Made by a program: the position numbers and the translations under genes
Notes under the pieces: model-generated
What the model was told of the DNA's origin: nothing
Databases searched by the model: none
The model's input: only the letters and a program-made list of their open reading frames with translations
Source of the DNA: Isoetes taiwanensis
Lineage: Eukaryota > Streptophyta > Lycopodiopsida > Isoetales > Isoetaceae
Length of the DNA stretch: 64,000 bases
Reading direction: 5' to 3'
Assembly (NCBI GenBank): GCA_021234155.1
Contig: JAJEKV010000015.1
Location: 10,376,101-10,440,100, forward strand
Shown here: positions 25,870 through 36,769 of the stretch, piece after piece
Layout of the letters: every line of letters begins with the position of its first letter
Position numbering within the stretch: position 1 is the first letter of the stretch

Positions 25870-28498
25870 TCAAAGTAGCTCTTTGTAGACGACGTTCACA
25901 GTACTTTTGATTGTGTTCTCTGGGGAGAGGAGTATTAGCAGGTCTTGTCTGTTTCGTACATGGGTAAAGGCCGTATATAACTGGCCATATGCAAAGACAT
26001 TCGTGCGCAGATCAATGACCACTCGATCCAATGTTAAAACCTGACAGCTATTAAACATGGTTGAATACGATAGTCGGAGTGGTAATTGTCGTCGATGAAT
26101 AGTCCATGGGCGGTTTTCTGGTTGATAGAAGAAATCTGTTCTGGAAATCAGGTACATGTTCCCTTCTGGATCACCTAAAACCCTCACCATTACAAACTTC
26201 TCATGGATCGATTCAATCACAACTCTAGCATTCTTCACAAGTCCCTTCTCCATGTCCAATCGTTTCATCACATGACATATCGCCTCCAGCTTAAGTGTGA
26301 GTTCATGATTGGGAATCCCAGAGTGTATGAAATTATTCAAGAAATCCGATGTTGCGTAGGGATGGTCATGAATAAGTTGGTCTTGTTCGGTTATATGATC
26401 ATGGCTGTAATACAACTTATCCTAGTTAGGAACCCTGCTTAAGACCCGACCATTGAAATCATCAACATGCCTGTTGATTGGAGCGAGGGAAATTCGTTTG
26501 TCACATTCAACTAGATTGTGGAGGATATCCATTGGATAGAAGAATTCAACTGTATCTGCAATGTTTGTAGTTATGTTGAATAAATCCAACGATACCGTAG
26601 TTTGTTCCCAGTTCTCCCCAATATTGTCAACAAAATGATGATGATTTTATAGATGCACTGAATGCTGTGATTCTTCCCCGACCCTTTACTACAGGTGCGA
26701 CTTGCCTAAAATTACCAGCAGCTATGAAATGTTTTCCACCAAAAGGAAGACTGTTTCCACACAGTCATTGCGGCACATGATTTACGATTTCTATTACGGC
26801 CTTATTGGCCATTGGAAACTCATCCCAGATAATGACCTTAGCCGCAGCGATGAGTTGTGCTGCTCCTGAATGGGGGTCTAACATCAAATGTAGCCCAGCA
26901 TTATTTTCAATTACAGGGATCTGAAACAGGGAATGTGCTATTCGCCTGCCTGCATATAGTTGGGCTGCCAGTGCCGTTGTACTACATGGAAGGACTATGC
27001 CTCTGTTGCTGCGTATGAGAAAGCATATGCATTTCAAAACAAATGTTTTTCCTGTGCCAGCTTTTCCATCTACAAATATAGGGTCATTGCTTAGAGGAGA
27101 TTCCAACCATTATTTTATGAAATGAAATATTTCTAGCTGGTTGTCATTCATCATACTTGACATTTGAAGCATAGATTCTAGGTACGATGCGTGGTCAAAA
27201 AATTTTGCTAGCTCGTGCATCACATCTCCTTCAATACGATGCTGCAATTGCAGCCCAAACGCCATGATGTTAGTCCATGTTGAACGAGAATATTATTGAC
27301 TAAGTGCAGAGATTCATTGAAAGCAATTACATCATCATTTGGATATTCGTCTAATAAGTCAAGGCTCATAGGCACCTGAAACTTGGTCCATAAATCGATC
27401 GCTGATCCCTGATCGAGTATTAACATGGCAAAAAAAAAACGTAGCTGTGTAGGACTCAATGATAGAGAAGTTGCCTCTTCCATAACTAGCATTGCTTCGT
27501 TGTGTGCCGCAAGCAAACCCCCTGCTTCTGCAGCCTGTTGATATGTCTCATAAGTTTGATCATTAACCCTCTTTAATTCACCCCACGTCCTGGCCGGACG
27601 GTGCAACAAAATTTGTCTTAAGTAGAACGCCTCGCCGACCTTAGGTAATAGTAAATGTATTTTATATACTAATGGTTGTCTAATCCTTTTCCTCACGATG
27701 CTTCGTGTAATACTACTGCTATTATATATGATACGTGCTGAAAGAATTTATGCAACAATTATTTTAGGTGTTGCAAGCTTCCATGAAAACATCGGACAAC
27801 AGTCATAGGTATATCAGAAGCATTTTGTCCAGGCCCAAGGGCAGCCCTTATTTCTGGCCAATCCGTGTTAGTCGTCATTGTAACGAATAAAGTTGGCCGG
27901 CCTTTTGACCTACACAATGCCAAAGCATCAGCAACCTGTACCGAGCACCACCTTTGACAACCCAAGAACGACGAAGGAAGGATAACATCATTTTGATTGT
28001 CATTTTCTCGCTCAGAGTAATCCTCATCATATTGAATCCTCCTATTCCTGAAGGCGGAAGTCCTAAAGTAATTTAGTCGTGCGTCCTCAACCCTTGAAAA
28101 TACATATCAACGAGATGCTCCCCACATAAGCGGCCTAGCTGAAGGAACCTATCCTCATGCAAGATTCTTGCTCTGTACCATTATAGTTGCGTGAGACCAT
28201 ATTCATTCCTGAGACCCCACCCTGGTGTACCATGCAGAAAGAGTAGTGAATATTGCAAAGGTCCATACATGGGATCAAGAATATTCATAAAAGTCGGTTC
28301 ACCCGCATTTCGAGCCCAAAAGCCCGCAACTCGGGACGCAATATCAGCCGTATTGCTGACCTCTGTAATTGCCGATATTTCATTGCTCCCAATTATTCCT
28401 TCAACTATACCGAAGGCATATGCATACTCCCCATAGTTCGAAGGGGTCTAATAAATGGATTTGCTCGATCGAGGATTGAACCAATGGTTGCAACCCAC
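25870..28498 (-). pseudogene. Helitron RepHel, 3' half (Rep remnant and Pif1-like helicase)
   Basis: Reading down from 28498: ATIGSILDRANPFIRPLR and DPMYGPLQYSLLFLHGTPGW (Helitron-like N-domain), then RPTLFVTMTTNTDWPEI with LGPGQNASD (27965-27759), typical of the Helitron replication initiator. The frame breaks at about 27759. What follows (27696-27220, FYLRQILLHRPARTWGEL) is already the region before the helicase, so the HUH/two-tyrosine nuclease core is deleted. The helicase has Walker A (VDGKAGTGKTF) and Walker B (VIIWDEFPM) at 27106-26765, and motif VI GQLYTAFTHVRNRQDLL at 26415-25870. Stops and frameshifts are frequent. The 5' half is not upstream here but at 43.8-52.4 kb on the plus strand. 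Confidence 0.88.
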
Positions 28499-28512
28499 TG
28501 ACTTGTCTCCAT
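28485..28512. other. Inferred inversion breakpoint, left
   Basis: To the right the minus strand reads SDGC-transposase exon 2. To the left it reads Helitron. The boundary carries AACCCACTGACTTGT on the plus strand (28492-28506), the rough complement of ACAAGCAGGGTTT at 52414-52426, the other breakpoint. Confidence 0.75.
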
Positions 28513-30511
28513 AAATCACTGGTGCACTTGATTATATGCTCCTTGGCTGCACATTCTGGGCCAGGGCCACAAATCTCACAGTGGCAGTTGCAATTGTCAT
28601 GAACTCCACCCGATTTTCTCAGGCTGTTCAATCCCTGCATGATGTATTCAAATTTCAAGTGGTAGATGCAACAGCATGTATGCCTCTCACGCATCCTCCT
28701 TACAAAACTCGGTTTCAACCTCTCAAAAGTCTGCAATGCAATTTTGATATGAGGATTCTCCTCTCTAAACCTGAGGTAGAATTGCAACTGCAGGGAAATC
28801 GTGTGAATGCCAAATAAATGCTACATATAATGAACCCTACAATATAGGATGAATACTTACTTGGCTGACTTCAAGAAGGTGAATTGGATGTTCCATCTTT
28901 ATTCCTGTCTCTGATACATACCAGGGTATTTTTTAACCTCCCTATATATTTGACGGGGCGTAATGTATTGGCCACTACTTACCTTGGATAATTTGGTAAG
29001 CGTAGTTTGGCCTGGCCCTTTTTCGCATTGTTACACCAAGAAGTTGTAAGTTAAATGGCAAAATCGAGAAATTATTTTATTTTTTCAAAAATTTGAATTG
29101 GCCACATCCATACATCTAACTCATAAAGATGATAGCCACATCAGTAAGACAATCTTTAGTTTCTATGATGCTCTATGCAGTTCACAAACAAATACATGCT
29201 ACTATGCTTCTCCAACTAAGATTATTATAAGATATGTATCAAACATGCAGAATGTAGGCAGAATCACAAATGGATTTCGTAGGATGGATCTCATTGAAAA
29301 TTATATTGCGGGTACTTGGTAAATGGAACTAACCTTGATTTTAGTTCGGACGATAAAGAGCATATTTGGGTTGGATGATGAAGAACAAATTCGAGATGCG
29401 AATTGCAAATCGAATCAAAACAAATTTGAACCTAAGAAAAAAATACTATATTATTAGAAACGCCTTTAGAATTTTAGGGCTAAACTCAAACAGATTTTAA
29501 CCCCCTACAAGTGGCGAAATTATGTCCCTACATCTGGCCAATATAAAGCCTGGCCATAATCCTAAAACTATAAAATTATTCCATAGTTTAAATGGCCACC
29601 ACAACAAGCTGCTAGCGTGCATAATATTTTGGAATGGCCACACTCTAGGGGTTTAGAGATTTGGTAAATATCAAATTGGCCACTTATAAACTAAACTTAA
29701 TAAGTTGGTGTTTTGAACTGGCCACTACACTTTGGTCATGGTGAGAATGCATCCTACTCCGGTGTGGCCGACCATTTTATGAAATATGTGAATGTGTGGC
29801 CAACTGGCCCGACGGGGCCACTAAAAAACACCCTGGAACATACCTCCTCACGTCTTTCTTGTATGGAGAAACTCTTGTATTTTCTGTCCAGAACTTGATA
29901 ACAGCTTCTCTATTGTAATCTAATATGCTATCCATCCGTTTCCTCCTCCTGAACATTGACCAAGGTCCTTCCCCTTTGTTAGCTTGCACCCTTCTTTGAA
30001 AAGCATTTGAAATTGTTTTTCTGGGGATGCTGAGCAATCTGGCCACTTCTGCTTGATTCAATGGCTTGACACCATTTGTACCTGCTGCTGCCATTATCAG
30101 GGTGGACTTCCTTGCACGAAGCATGTCATGATTCCTCTCAAACTTATGTTCTTGCATTGTTTCCTTCAAATTCTTCACCATTTGCTCGGCCATAGTAACC
30201 TGCTTAGATTTCTTTATAGAAGCAATTGGTAAATCCCTTGCCCTCCAAAGAAGACTGTCAAGGATACGGCCTTTGTCATTGTCATCAACATTTGTACTAA
30301 TTTGGTTGAATACTTCATAAATTTCTCCTGAAATTTCTCTTATTCTGCGGTCACTCAGTCTCAATTTCCTATTCTTCTTTGAAGGCGAATCTTTAGAAGG
30401 GGAATTCTTCTTCATTGCTACCTTCTTTGCATACAATCTCTGCCTCTGATCTCTCTTCCTTGCTGCATCAATGGGTTTGTAAATTGAACGGGGAGAGGAA
30501 TTGGGTTTCAT
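28499..30511 (-). pseudogene. SDGC transposase, N-terminal half
   Basis: The ATG is at 30511. The N-terminus is basic (RKRDQRQRLYAKKVAMKK). Around residues 145-170 a helix-turn-helix-like stretch (LNQAEVARLLSIPRKTISNAF) suggests DNA binding, followed by AVIKFWTENTRVSPYKKDVRRY. A 914-bp hAT interrupts the exon at 28922-29835. Past it, EHPIHLLEVSQ ends at a canonical 73-bp intron (28788-28860, GTAAGT..CTGCAG). Exon 2 (28787 down) reads YLRFREENP, KPSFVRRMRERHTCCCIYH and CNCHCEICGPGPEC, a cysteine-rich domain with CX1C and CX2C pairs. The frame stays open up to the inversion breakpoint and resumes at 52427 on the other strand. Confidence 0.82.
28922..29835. mobile_element. Non-autonomous hAT element, copy C (related family)
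   Basis: It starts CAGGGTATTTTTTAAC at 28922 and, read inward from 29835, CAGGGTGTTTTTTAGTGGCC. Flanks ATACATAC and GAACATAC share their last six bases, a slightly decayed 8-bp TSD. The right end strongly resembles the start of copies A and B (both carry TTTTAGTGGCCCCG.CGGGCCA), so they are related families. TGGCCA motifs recur through the interior. It splits an exon of the SDGC transposase. Confidence 0.85.
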
Positions 30512-30811
30512 CTATCCCAGATTTCTGTGTATTGCAAAGTTGGTGAGGGCAAATTGTTGAATTTCGGTTCAGGCAATTCTTGGAAACAATTAGTCCCTCC
30601 ATTTTGCTTGAATTCAAGATGGGTTAGCCCGCCATCCACGAATATGGCGGGCTACGGGCATTCATGTTTCCGGCATCAAACAAGCTCATGATTCTCTCAG
30701 CCTGTCATTTGACGGGCGCGCACCCTACATGTCAATTGATCAATCACGCACGTCGTGTTTAAAACACGCTGATTTTAAGCACTTGTAAGCGGCGTCCGGA
30801 CGGTGATTTCT

Positions 30812-30836
30812 GCTACCCAGTACCGATTTTGCACCC
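30812..30836 (-). repeat. SDGC element terminal repeat, left end
   Basis: Read inward from 30836 it starts GGGTGCAAAATCGGTACTGG. It aligns with GGGTGTAAAATCGCTAGTGG read inward from 58676. A terminal-repeat pair should face each other, but here both end ...CACCC on the plus strand, as expected if one end has been flipped. Confidence 0.8.
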
Positions 30837-32085
30837 ATGTACTGCTCGACTGCTCTACCTCAATATCTTGAGGCACATCAATGCTTGATCCTATTTAAAG
30901 AACACAAATTCCTCTACAGCAAGTTCCAGAATGCTCAAGAATTTGTCCATACTTATGGAGAGAAATTGGACGGAAAATCGGAATTTGAAGATCTTAAGCA
31001 TGGAATAACTAACGGCATTATATTCTACAGTAGAACATGTAAACATCTTTAAAGAACTTTTCAATAATATAAACCACGTTTGAGAGTCGAAGGACTATAA
31101 TTAAGTTATATGATAGGAAACCCCTGAACCGGATGCTCATCGCAGTTCTCTTATCCTCTGTGCGTACACTACAACAATTATATTCCAGGATTTTATATTT
31201 TCAAATGCTCTCTTTGTGTCCTTAATTGCTCATTTCCTTATCTGCACTAGGAGGTTATTTAAAAACCTATCATTCTGGATCTCATAATGCGGGTGTTGCC
31301 TCTATAACTTGGAGGTATAACCTGCAACTTGAAAGATTGCATAATGGAATACCAAAATTGCGTGGTTGCTGTGCTTTTCTGAATCCCGGTAGTTTATTAC
31401 TCAAAAAAGCTCTCTTGAGAGTTTTCTATTTGTTAAGCAAAATAGAAACCAGAAGTTGGCAATTGACTTCGACATAAATTAGTGTTAAGAAGCAAAGCGG
31501 TGCCATGGCTGCTATAAATGAGTTTCGGCAAATCAGGCTTGTACGCAAAGTTCTACTTTTTATGATTCAAGTTTAATGACAAAATACTTAGGAGGTTGAT
31601 TCCATGTGTTACCTTGCAAAATTGAATAATGTAAAAGTCTTATGCTTTTAACTATGGACCACTATATTTAGAGTCCGGGATATGGTATTTCTAGCCTTTT
31701 CTTGTGGTAATTCCGGCCACCTATTATCAGCCACTGTACACTTCGCAGTTTCAAGCCTATAACCAACTGTTTTGGGGCATTTTTGGATCAATCCGGCTCT
31801 ATCTGAGCTCAAATCACTTTCTCTCTTCTTCAAATTAGCGTTAAAGAGGTTGACAAAGTGATTAGAAGGGCTTTTGAAGCAGCTCAAGCCGACTACGGAG
31901 CTGCAAGAACGATCCGACCGAAGATCTCAACTCCGTCGCTAGTTTCACGCTTGGATTTTGGCCAGTAATACCACTTTTTGGCCAAAAATATCTTTTTTTT
32001 TGGCCGAAAAATACCACTCTTTTTGGCCGAAAATACCATTTTTTGGTCAGAAATACCATTTGGCTGATAAGGTGGACAAAAATAC

Positions 32086-32268
32086 TGATAAATTATAGAA
32101 TAATCACTTGGTGATCTTACATCCAAAGGGTCACGATGCCCTTTGGAGTGGATCGACACCATGAACAGTCACGTCTATTTTGGTGTCATCCATCTATTTG
32201 TAACCTGTGGTGATCAGGAAATATCATCGATTCATTCAATATATCTTCTATGTTTGGTAAATTCATCA
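32086..32268 (+). repeat. 5' LTR of TR-GAG element
   Basis: It starts TGATAAATTATAG and ends AAATTCATCA, so it has TG..CA termini within a short inverted repeat. Confidence 0.95.
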
Positions 32269-32282
32269 TGGTATCAGAGCCC
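32269..32282 (+). promoter_or_regulatory. Primer-binding site, initiator tRNA-Met
   Basis: TGGTATCAGAGCCC directly follows the LTR and is complementary to the 3' end of plant initiator tRNA-Met, which primes minus-strand DNA synthesis. Confidence 0.93.
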
Positions 32283-32502
32283 TTATTCTGATCTGCGAAA
32301 AGCCAACCACGAATTTAGGCCAGCACCTAATTTTCGAACAAGGTTTATCACTTTGTCTTTTCGTACTGCTGTTGGTGCCGACACACAGATCTGCGCAGTT
32401 AGGAGTAGAGAAAGGAATCGAAAATTTTGGCATGAATTAAGTGGGAGATTTATGTAAAACATCTGTTCTGGTGAAGAGTTTGTAAAGCTTCATCTTGTGA
32501 AG

Positions 32503-33315
32503 ATGGCTACTGTGGAATACCATGTACAGCCAGCAGTGGAGAAATTCAGTGGAGAGGGGTTTCATGGATGGAAGACAATCATGAAAATGCATCTCATTGC
32601 GAAAGAATTATGGGCGGTAGTTGAAGGACGAGAAGCCAAGCCTGCCGATCCTGATGCTGCCGTGAAGTGGGAAAATAAAAATGCTAGAGCTCTTGCCATA
32701 ATCACGCTTGGACTTAGTAAAGAACTCATGCATCTTATTTGTGGCGAAGCAACTGCTCAAACAACCTGGACAAAATTGGTCGGCATCTACGAAGAAAAGA
32801 ATAATGCCAACCAACATTATCTGAGGAAGAAATTCTTTAGAATGACCATGGATTCAAGCGCAAATGTTGCTGCCCATGTAAGTACTCTTAAGGAACTATG
32901 GGGACAATTAGCCCAAGCTGGAGTTAAGATTGAAGATAGTGAAGCTGCATCGGTGCTGCTTGCCAATATTCCAACTCCATCATCATTTGACAATACTGTA
33001 AGTATGCTGGAAGCCAAGGATAAACTTACATTTGATGAAGTGGTGACTGCATTATTAAAAGCTGAAGTAATCAAGAATGAAAGGAAGGAGGATGAATCTA
33101 GTGGATCTGCTAAATTATTTTTCATTGGTAATCGGAAAAATAAACCATCTTGGAAAGAGAGAGACACTCCCATGAGTGATGAAGAGAAGAAGAAAATTAG
33201 GAGGTGTTTTCTTTGTCAAAATTCTGGCCACTATATTCGTGAATGTCCTGACTTGAAGAGACTTCAGTCAATGCTGCCGGAGAAAGCTAACGTTGCTAGG
33301 TCCAGATTATTTTGA
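32503..33315 (+). CDS. Gag polyprotein (copia-type, UBN2-like)
   Basis: An intact 270-codon gene. I chose the ATG at 32503; two further in-frame codons upstream begin with GTG. The N-terminus has FSGEGFHGWKTIMKMHL, then WENKNARALAIITLGLSKEL and an AHVSTLKELWGQLAQAGVKI block, the order of the copia Gag/UBN2 domain (capsid). Near the C-terminus is a CCHC zinc knuckle, CFLCQNSGHYIREC, for RNA packaging. The open frame and 97% LTR identity suggest recent mobility or selection on the capsid. It would form virus-like particles in the cytoplasm. Confidence 0.93.
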   Translation: MATVEYHVQPAVEKFSGEGFHGWKTIMKMHLIAKELWAVVEGREAKPADPDAAVKWENKNARALAIITLGLSKELMHLICGEATAQTTWTKLVGIYEEKNNANQHYLRKKFFRMTMDSSANVAAHVSTLKELWGQLAQAGVKIEDSEAASVLLANIPTPSSFDNTVSMLEAKDKLTFDEVVTALLKAEVIKNERKEDESSGSAKLFFIGNRKNKPSWKERDTPMSDEEKKKIRRCFLCQNSGHYIRECPDLKRLQSMLPEKANVARSRLF

Positions 33316-33543
33316 AGATGCGTGTGCAGCATTCAAGGTGAAGATCATGTGAAGAATAAATAGATTGCTCATAAGTGGGAGAGTGAAGATGGTATGAGCG
33401 AATCTAAATAGCGGGTCAAGAGTTGTCAAGATGCAATCAAGAATGGGATCCTAGTCAAGAATGGGATCTTGTTGTTAAGAGTTAATATTTTATTAAATCT
33501 AGGATAGAAGTATCAGAATTATGGATGTTAGATCATGGGAGAG

Positions 33544-33726
33544 TGATAAATTATAGAATAATCACTTGGGGATCTTACATCTAAAGGGTCACGATGCCCT
33601 TTGGAGTGGATCGACACCATGAGCAGTCACGTCTATTTTGGTGTCATCCATCGATTTGTAACCTGTGGTGACCAGGAAATATCATCGATTCATTCAATAT
33701 ATCTTCTATGTTTGGTAAATTCATCA
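33544..33726 (+). repeat. 3' LTR of TR-GAG element
   Basis: 183 bp, differing from the 5' LTR at five positions and preceded by a short purine run. Confidence 0.95.
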
Positions 33727-34250
33727 AATACCACCAAAAAAGGCCAGAAATACCATCTCGGACTCTAAATACGGGCATCCCGTATTTGCTATGGTCTCCA
33801 AAAAAAAAGAAGTCTCAATCTGTTTAACAATTGGGCATATGGATGAGAATCATTTTAATTCAATGTGAATGCATACATGACTTCTGAAAATGATTTATGA
33901 ATGCCAAATTTTGGTTCAATACACTCGAAATGTACTGCTCGACTGCTGATGAAACTCAATATCTTGAGGCACATCAATGCTTGATCGTATTTAAAGAACA
34001 CAAATAACTCTACAAGAAGTTCCAAAATGCTCAAGAATTTGTGCATACTTGATTTGGAGAGAAATTGGAAGGAAAATCGAAATTTGAAATCTGAAACTTG
34101 GATATTATAATAATAATTGTATTATCAAGCCATTTAGGCCCCCAGGCATCTTCAAAGAAACAATATAAACCACATTCAAGAATCAAAGGACTATAATTAA
34201 GTTATATGATAGGGATCCTTGAACCGGATGTTCATCGCAATTCATTGTTG

Positions 34251-35190
34251 TCCGACGCTTGTGGCAGTTCATTGTTGTAAACTTTCTAATAAGTGTTTTG
34301 CAATGTAATAATGCATTTTACTACCTTGAGAGTATTCTGATATAGTAACCAAAAATTTGATTTTTTTCAGTCCAGATACACAGCCCATTTAAGTAGGAAA
34401 CTTATGGTTTTGGTATGGAGTAAGCTGGTTTTTACGGGTTCTTTTTGCCTTGATCGGTAATTTGGCACGGTCTTGGTGAAAAGCACCAATGGTATCCATT
34501 CAAAGAAAGAAAAAAGAAAGGGATGCCATTTCACATCACCATTACCATAGGCTCCAGGTTTGGTAGAGAGGCTGCAATGAGAGAATGCTTTCGGCAAGGT
34601 GGTTTCTATTAAGCTCCTTGATCTTCAGTCATGGGATGCATATGACATTGAGCTTACTATATTTTGCTTCTTGACTTCTAAGAAAGGTCCAGAAAGTTCA
34701 GATATTTGTATGCACCATGGAAAATACGTGAGGAAAATATGAAGTCTGAAGTAACTGAAGAAACCACGTTGTGTGCAGGAGAACCTGGTTATTGAGAATC
34801 AGAAGTTGAAGAACTAGTAATATGTAACTGAGGACACCATAGTAAAACATACTTTTTAATCATGATATGAAAGTCAGCATGTCTTTCTGTACTTGATCTT
34901 AGCAATCCCTCAAAGCATCCATCTTGCACACAATTTTCTGTTACCTTGCATTGCCATAATGTAATTGGAGTAGATAATCTTCTCAACAGCAGCACATTTA
35001 AGTAGAAAAGTGGTTCTGATAATAATCAAATAATATTTGTAAAATGCTAAGCAGGTCCCATTCAATCCGCATGTCTTTCCTACATAAACTTCACGCAAAT
35101 AAAAAGAAATTGCCCTCGCAACCATTCATTGTTTCCATTCAAAGAAGAGAAGAAACATACCAGGGGAGCAAGGTCTGTACCCTTTTAAGG
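34251..35190. other. No gene recognised
   Basis: AT-rich stretch downstream of the LRR gene. It should hold that gene's 3' UTR and terminator, but nothing specific is visible. Confidence 0.4.
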
Positions 35191-36622
35191 TCATAATGAT
35201 GTTTTGGCGGAGCATTGGCGAGGGAGAGGCGCACCACACAGGCCTGCATTACCCTCAAATGCTTCCAGGCCATACTTAGACAATGCTTTTGGGATTTTCC
35301 CAGACAGAGTGTTGTTGCTGACACTGAAGAAGTAGAGATGTTTAAAATTACCAAGTGATGCAGGGATGGTACCAGAAAGTGCATTGTTCCTGAGATAGAG
35401 GACGTCTAGGTTGTAGAGTCTACCAAGTGATCCGGGAATGCTGCCAGAGAGTTTGTTGTCAGAAAGATACAACCGGTTGAGGTTTGGTAGAGAGGCAGCA
35501 AGCAGAGGGGGGATGCTTCCAGTGAGCTGGTTTTGGCCAAGGTTAAACTCTTCGATACTCAACAATTTTCCATTGATTATGGGGATGGCTCCAGTGATCT
35601 TTGTATTGCTGATCTTCAGCCTGCTGATGTTTTTGTATCCTGAGAAGTCTGGTAGCCTCCCCCCCAAGGAAGCAAGATCCTCAAAGAAAAAATCCTCCAG
35701 GCTCACAAGTTGCTTGAAAGTGGCAGGCATTTCACCACTTATTCTCATACCATTCAAATGAAACTCTTTCAACTTGACAAGGTTCCCCAAAGAAGGAGGG
35801 ATGCTGCCAGTGAAGTCATTTCCATCTAGGCGAAGCTTCTCTAGCCTTACAAGGTTGCCTAGAGAAGCAGGGATGGTACCAGCAAGAGATATGTCCTGGA
35901 GAATGAGAACTCTAAGGTTGGTGAGAGAACCCAGGCATGAAGGGATGCTACCAGAACTTCGCCTCTTGGATTCATCGGAACTCCTAGAAAGGTCGAGATG
36001 ATAGAGACTCTTGAGATTACAGAGCTCTGTAGGAATGTTAGAATCCAGGTTCATCCCACCCAGATCAAGGTACTCTAGACTTCTCAAGTTCCCCAGCTCC
36101 TTTGGAATCTTACCCATCAGCCTATTTTTCCTGAGGTCCAAGTATCTTAACTTGGGCAAATCTGTGCCAATGCACCTTGGAATCACTCCAGTAATTGCAC
36201 CAAAGGAAAGCAAGGTTAGATTTTCGAGCTCTGATAGTTTGCATACCACTTGTGGGAAGTTACTCCCATACGCAGGAGCATTGGGGAGATCTAGCTTGCC
36301 CACTCTTCCAGAGCTGTCATAAGATTAAACAAAAATGGTCAGAAAAATGAAACCAACCCAGAATGAGTACATATAAGCTTATGTTACTAGTTCAACATTT
36401 TGACTACCTGCTGCAAGCAATCCCTTCCCAGCTGCAACAGTCTGTGTGGTTTGCATTCCATGGAACAATAGCCCTTTTAGAGAATCCAGCTTGAATTTCC
36501 AGGAGGGAAGCTCGATCGTTTGCATTGCATGTAGCTGCTCTAACAGCTGGGATCAGAAATGAAATGCAAGTCAAGGATAGTAACACAAATCGCAGCATGA
36601 TAAAGAATGCTTCTATTTCCAT
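35191..36622 (-). CDS. Secreted leucine-rich-repeat protein (DRT100/PGIP-like)
   Basis: Two exons: 36622 (or the inner ATG at 36598) to 36408, and 36313-35191, with a 94-bp GT..AG intron that restores CSSSGRVGKLDL. A signal peptide (FVLLSLTCISFLIPAVRA) precedes an LRRNT-type cap (CNANDRASLLEIQAGF...NHTDCCSWEGIAC). About ten plant extracellular LRRs follow (LxxLxxLxLxxNxLxGxIPxxLGxL). The C-terminal cap is GNAGLCGAPLPRQC. There is no membrane helix or kinase, so the product is secreted or wall-bound, like DRT100 or polygalacturonase-inhibitor-type proteins. All frames are open across about 440 residues, so this is the best candidate for a functional host gene here. It lies inside the inferred inversion. 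Confidence 0.92.
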
Positions 36623-36645
36623 CCAGCCATGTTGTGTAAGGTCCA

Positions 36646-36655
36646 AGATATAAAG
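36646..36655 (-). promoter_or_regulatory. TATA box of the LRR gene
   Basis: The minus strand reads CTTTATATC here. Transcription about 30 bases downstream would start near 36620, which favours the inner ATG at 36598 (MLRFVLLSLTC) as the real start and gives a cleaner signal peptide. Confidence 0.5.
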
Positions 36656-36769
36656 CCTTAACCGGTCCGGCAGGCCCTCTAATCCAAACAATCGAGACCG
36701 TTGATTCAAACCCTGTAACTGGAAAGAATGAACTTGATAAGAAACACAACTGAGCCAATTTTTTCAAAT

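Larger units (their letters stand above)
28499..30836 (-). mobile_element. SDGC-type DNA transposon, 5' part (cut by inversion)
   Basis: This is the left terminus and 5' coding half of a DNA transposon whose other half lies at 52420-58676. The terminus at 30836, read inward, starts GGGTGCAAAATCGGTACTGG and is bordered by ATGT (30837-30840), the complement of the ACAT that borders the other terminus. The SDGC name comes from a motif in the 3' half. It may belong to the Sola superfamily, which has 4-bp target duplications; that is a guess. Confidence 0.8.
32086..33726 (+). mobile_element. TR-GAG-type LTR element (Gag only, short LTRs)
   Basis: 1,641 bp with two 183-bp LTRs (five differences, 97.3% identical), an initiator-tRNA-Met primer-binding site right after the 5' LTR, a single intact gag, and a purine run GGGAGAG before the 3' LTR. 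A perfect 5-bp TSD, AATAC, flanks it (32081-32085 and 33727-33731). It has no protease, integrase or reverse transcriptase. Plant elements of this build are described as terminal-repeat retrotransposons with a GAG domain (TR-GAG), thought to move with proteins of copia elements. Confidence 0.93.
31667..33772. mobile_element. Small non-autonomous DNA element, copy 1, hosting an LTR element
   Basis: The outer ends form an inverted repeat of about 45 bp (TTTAGAGTCCGRGAT, GGTATTTCTRGCC, TTGTGGTA). Inside are several spaced units of GGCCAGAAATACCA on alternating strands. Net length is about 460 bp after removing the LTR element at 32086-33726. A sister copy lies at 58840-59305 at the same place in another monomer, while the monomer at 60790 has an empty site. 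The superfamily is unclear. Confidence 0.65.
30841..34250 (-). repeat. ~1-kb tandem repeat array, left part, with insertions
   Basis: This is the reverse orientation of the array at 58681-61331. Direct copies of one segment (GTACTGCTCGACTGC to CCGGATGYTCATCGC) occur at 30839-31145 and 33933-34243. Removing the inserted element at 31667-33772 gives a monomer of about 1 kb. The array ends at 30840, where the SDGC element has cut a monomer. The rest of that monomer is found at 58681. Confidence 0.82.

Noticed and set aside
28401-28787. A single Helitron-SDGC fusion gene as a new hybrid transposase
   Set aside because: The reciprocal fusion at 52.4 kb, the flipped terminal repeat and the split monomer are better explained by an inversion than by a functional fusion.
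31862-32162. Minus-strand frames with repeated FLAKKWYFWPK-like strings
   Set aside because: They are translations of the GGCCAGAAATACCA repeats of the small DNA element, not a protein family.
35438-36322. Long plus-strand frames opposite the LRR gene
   Set aside because: The minus-strand LRR pattern, signal peptide and intron are clear. The plus frames arise from its codon periodicity.
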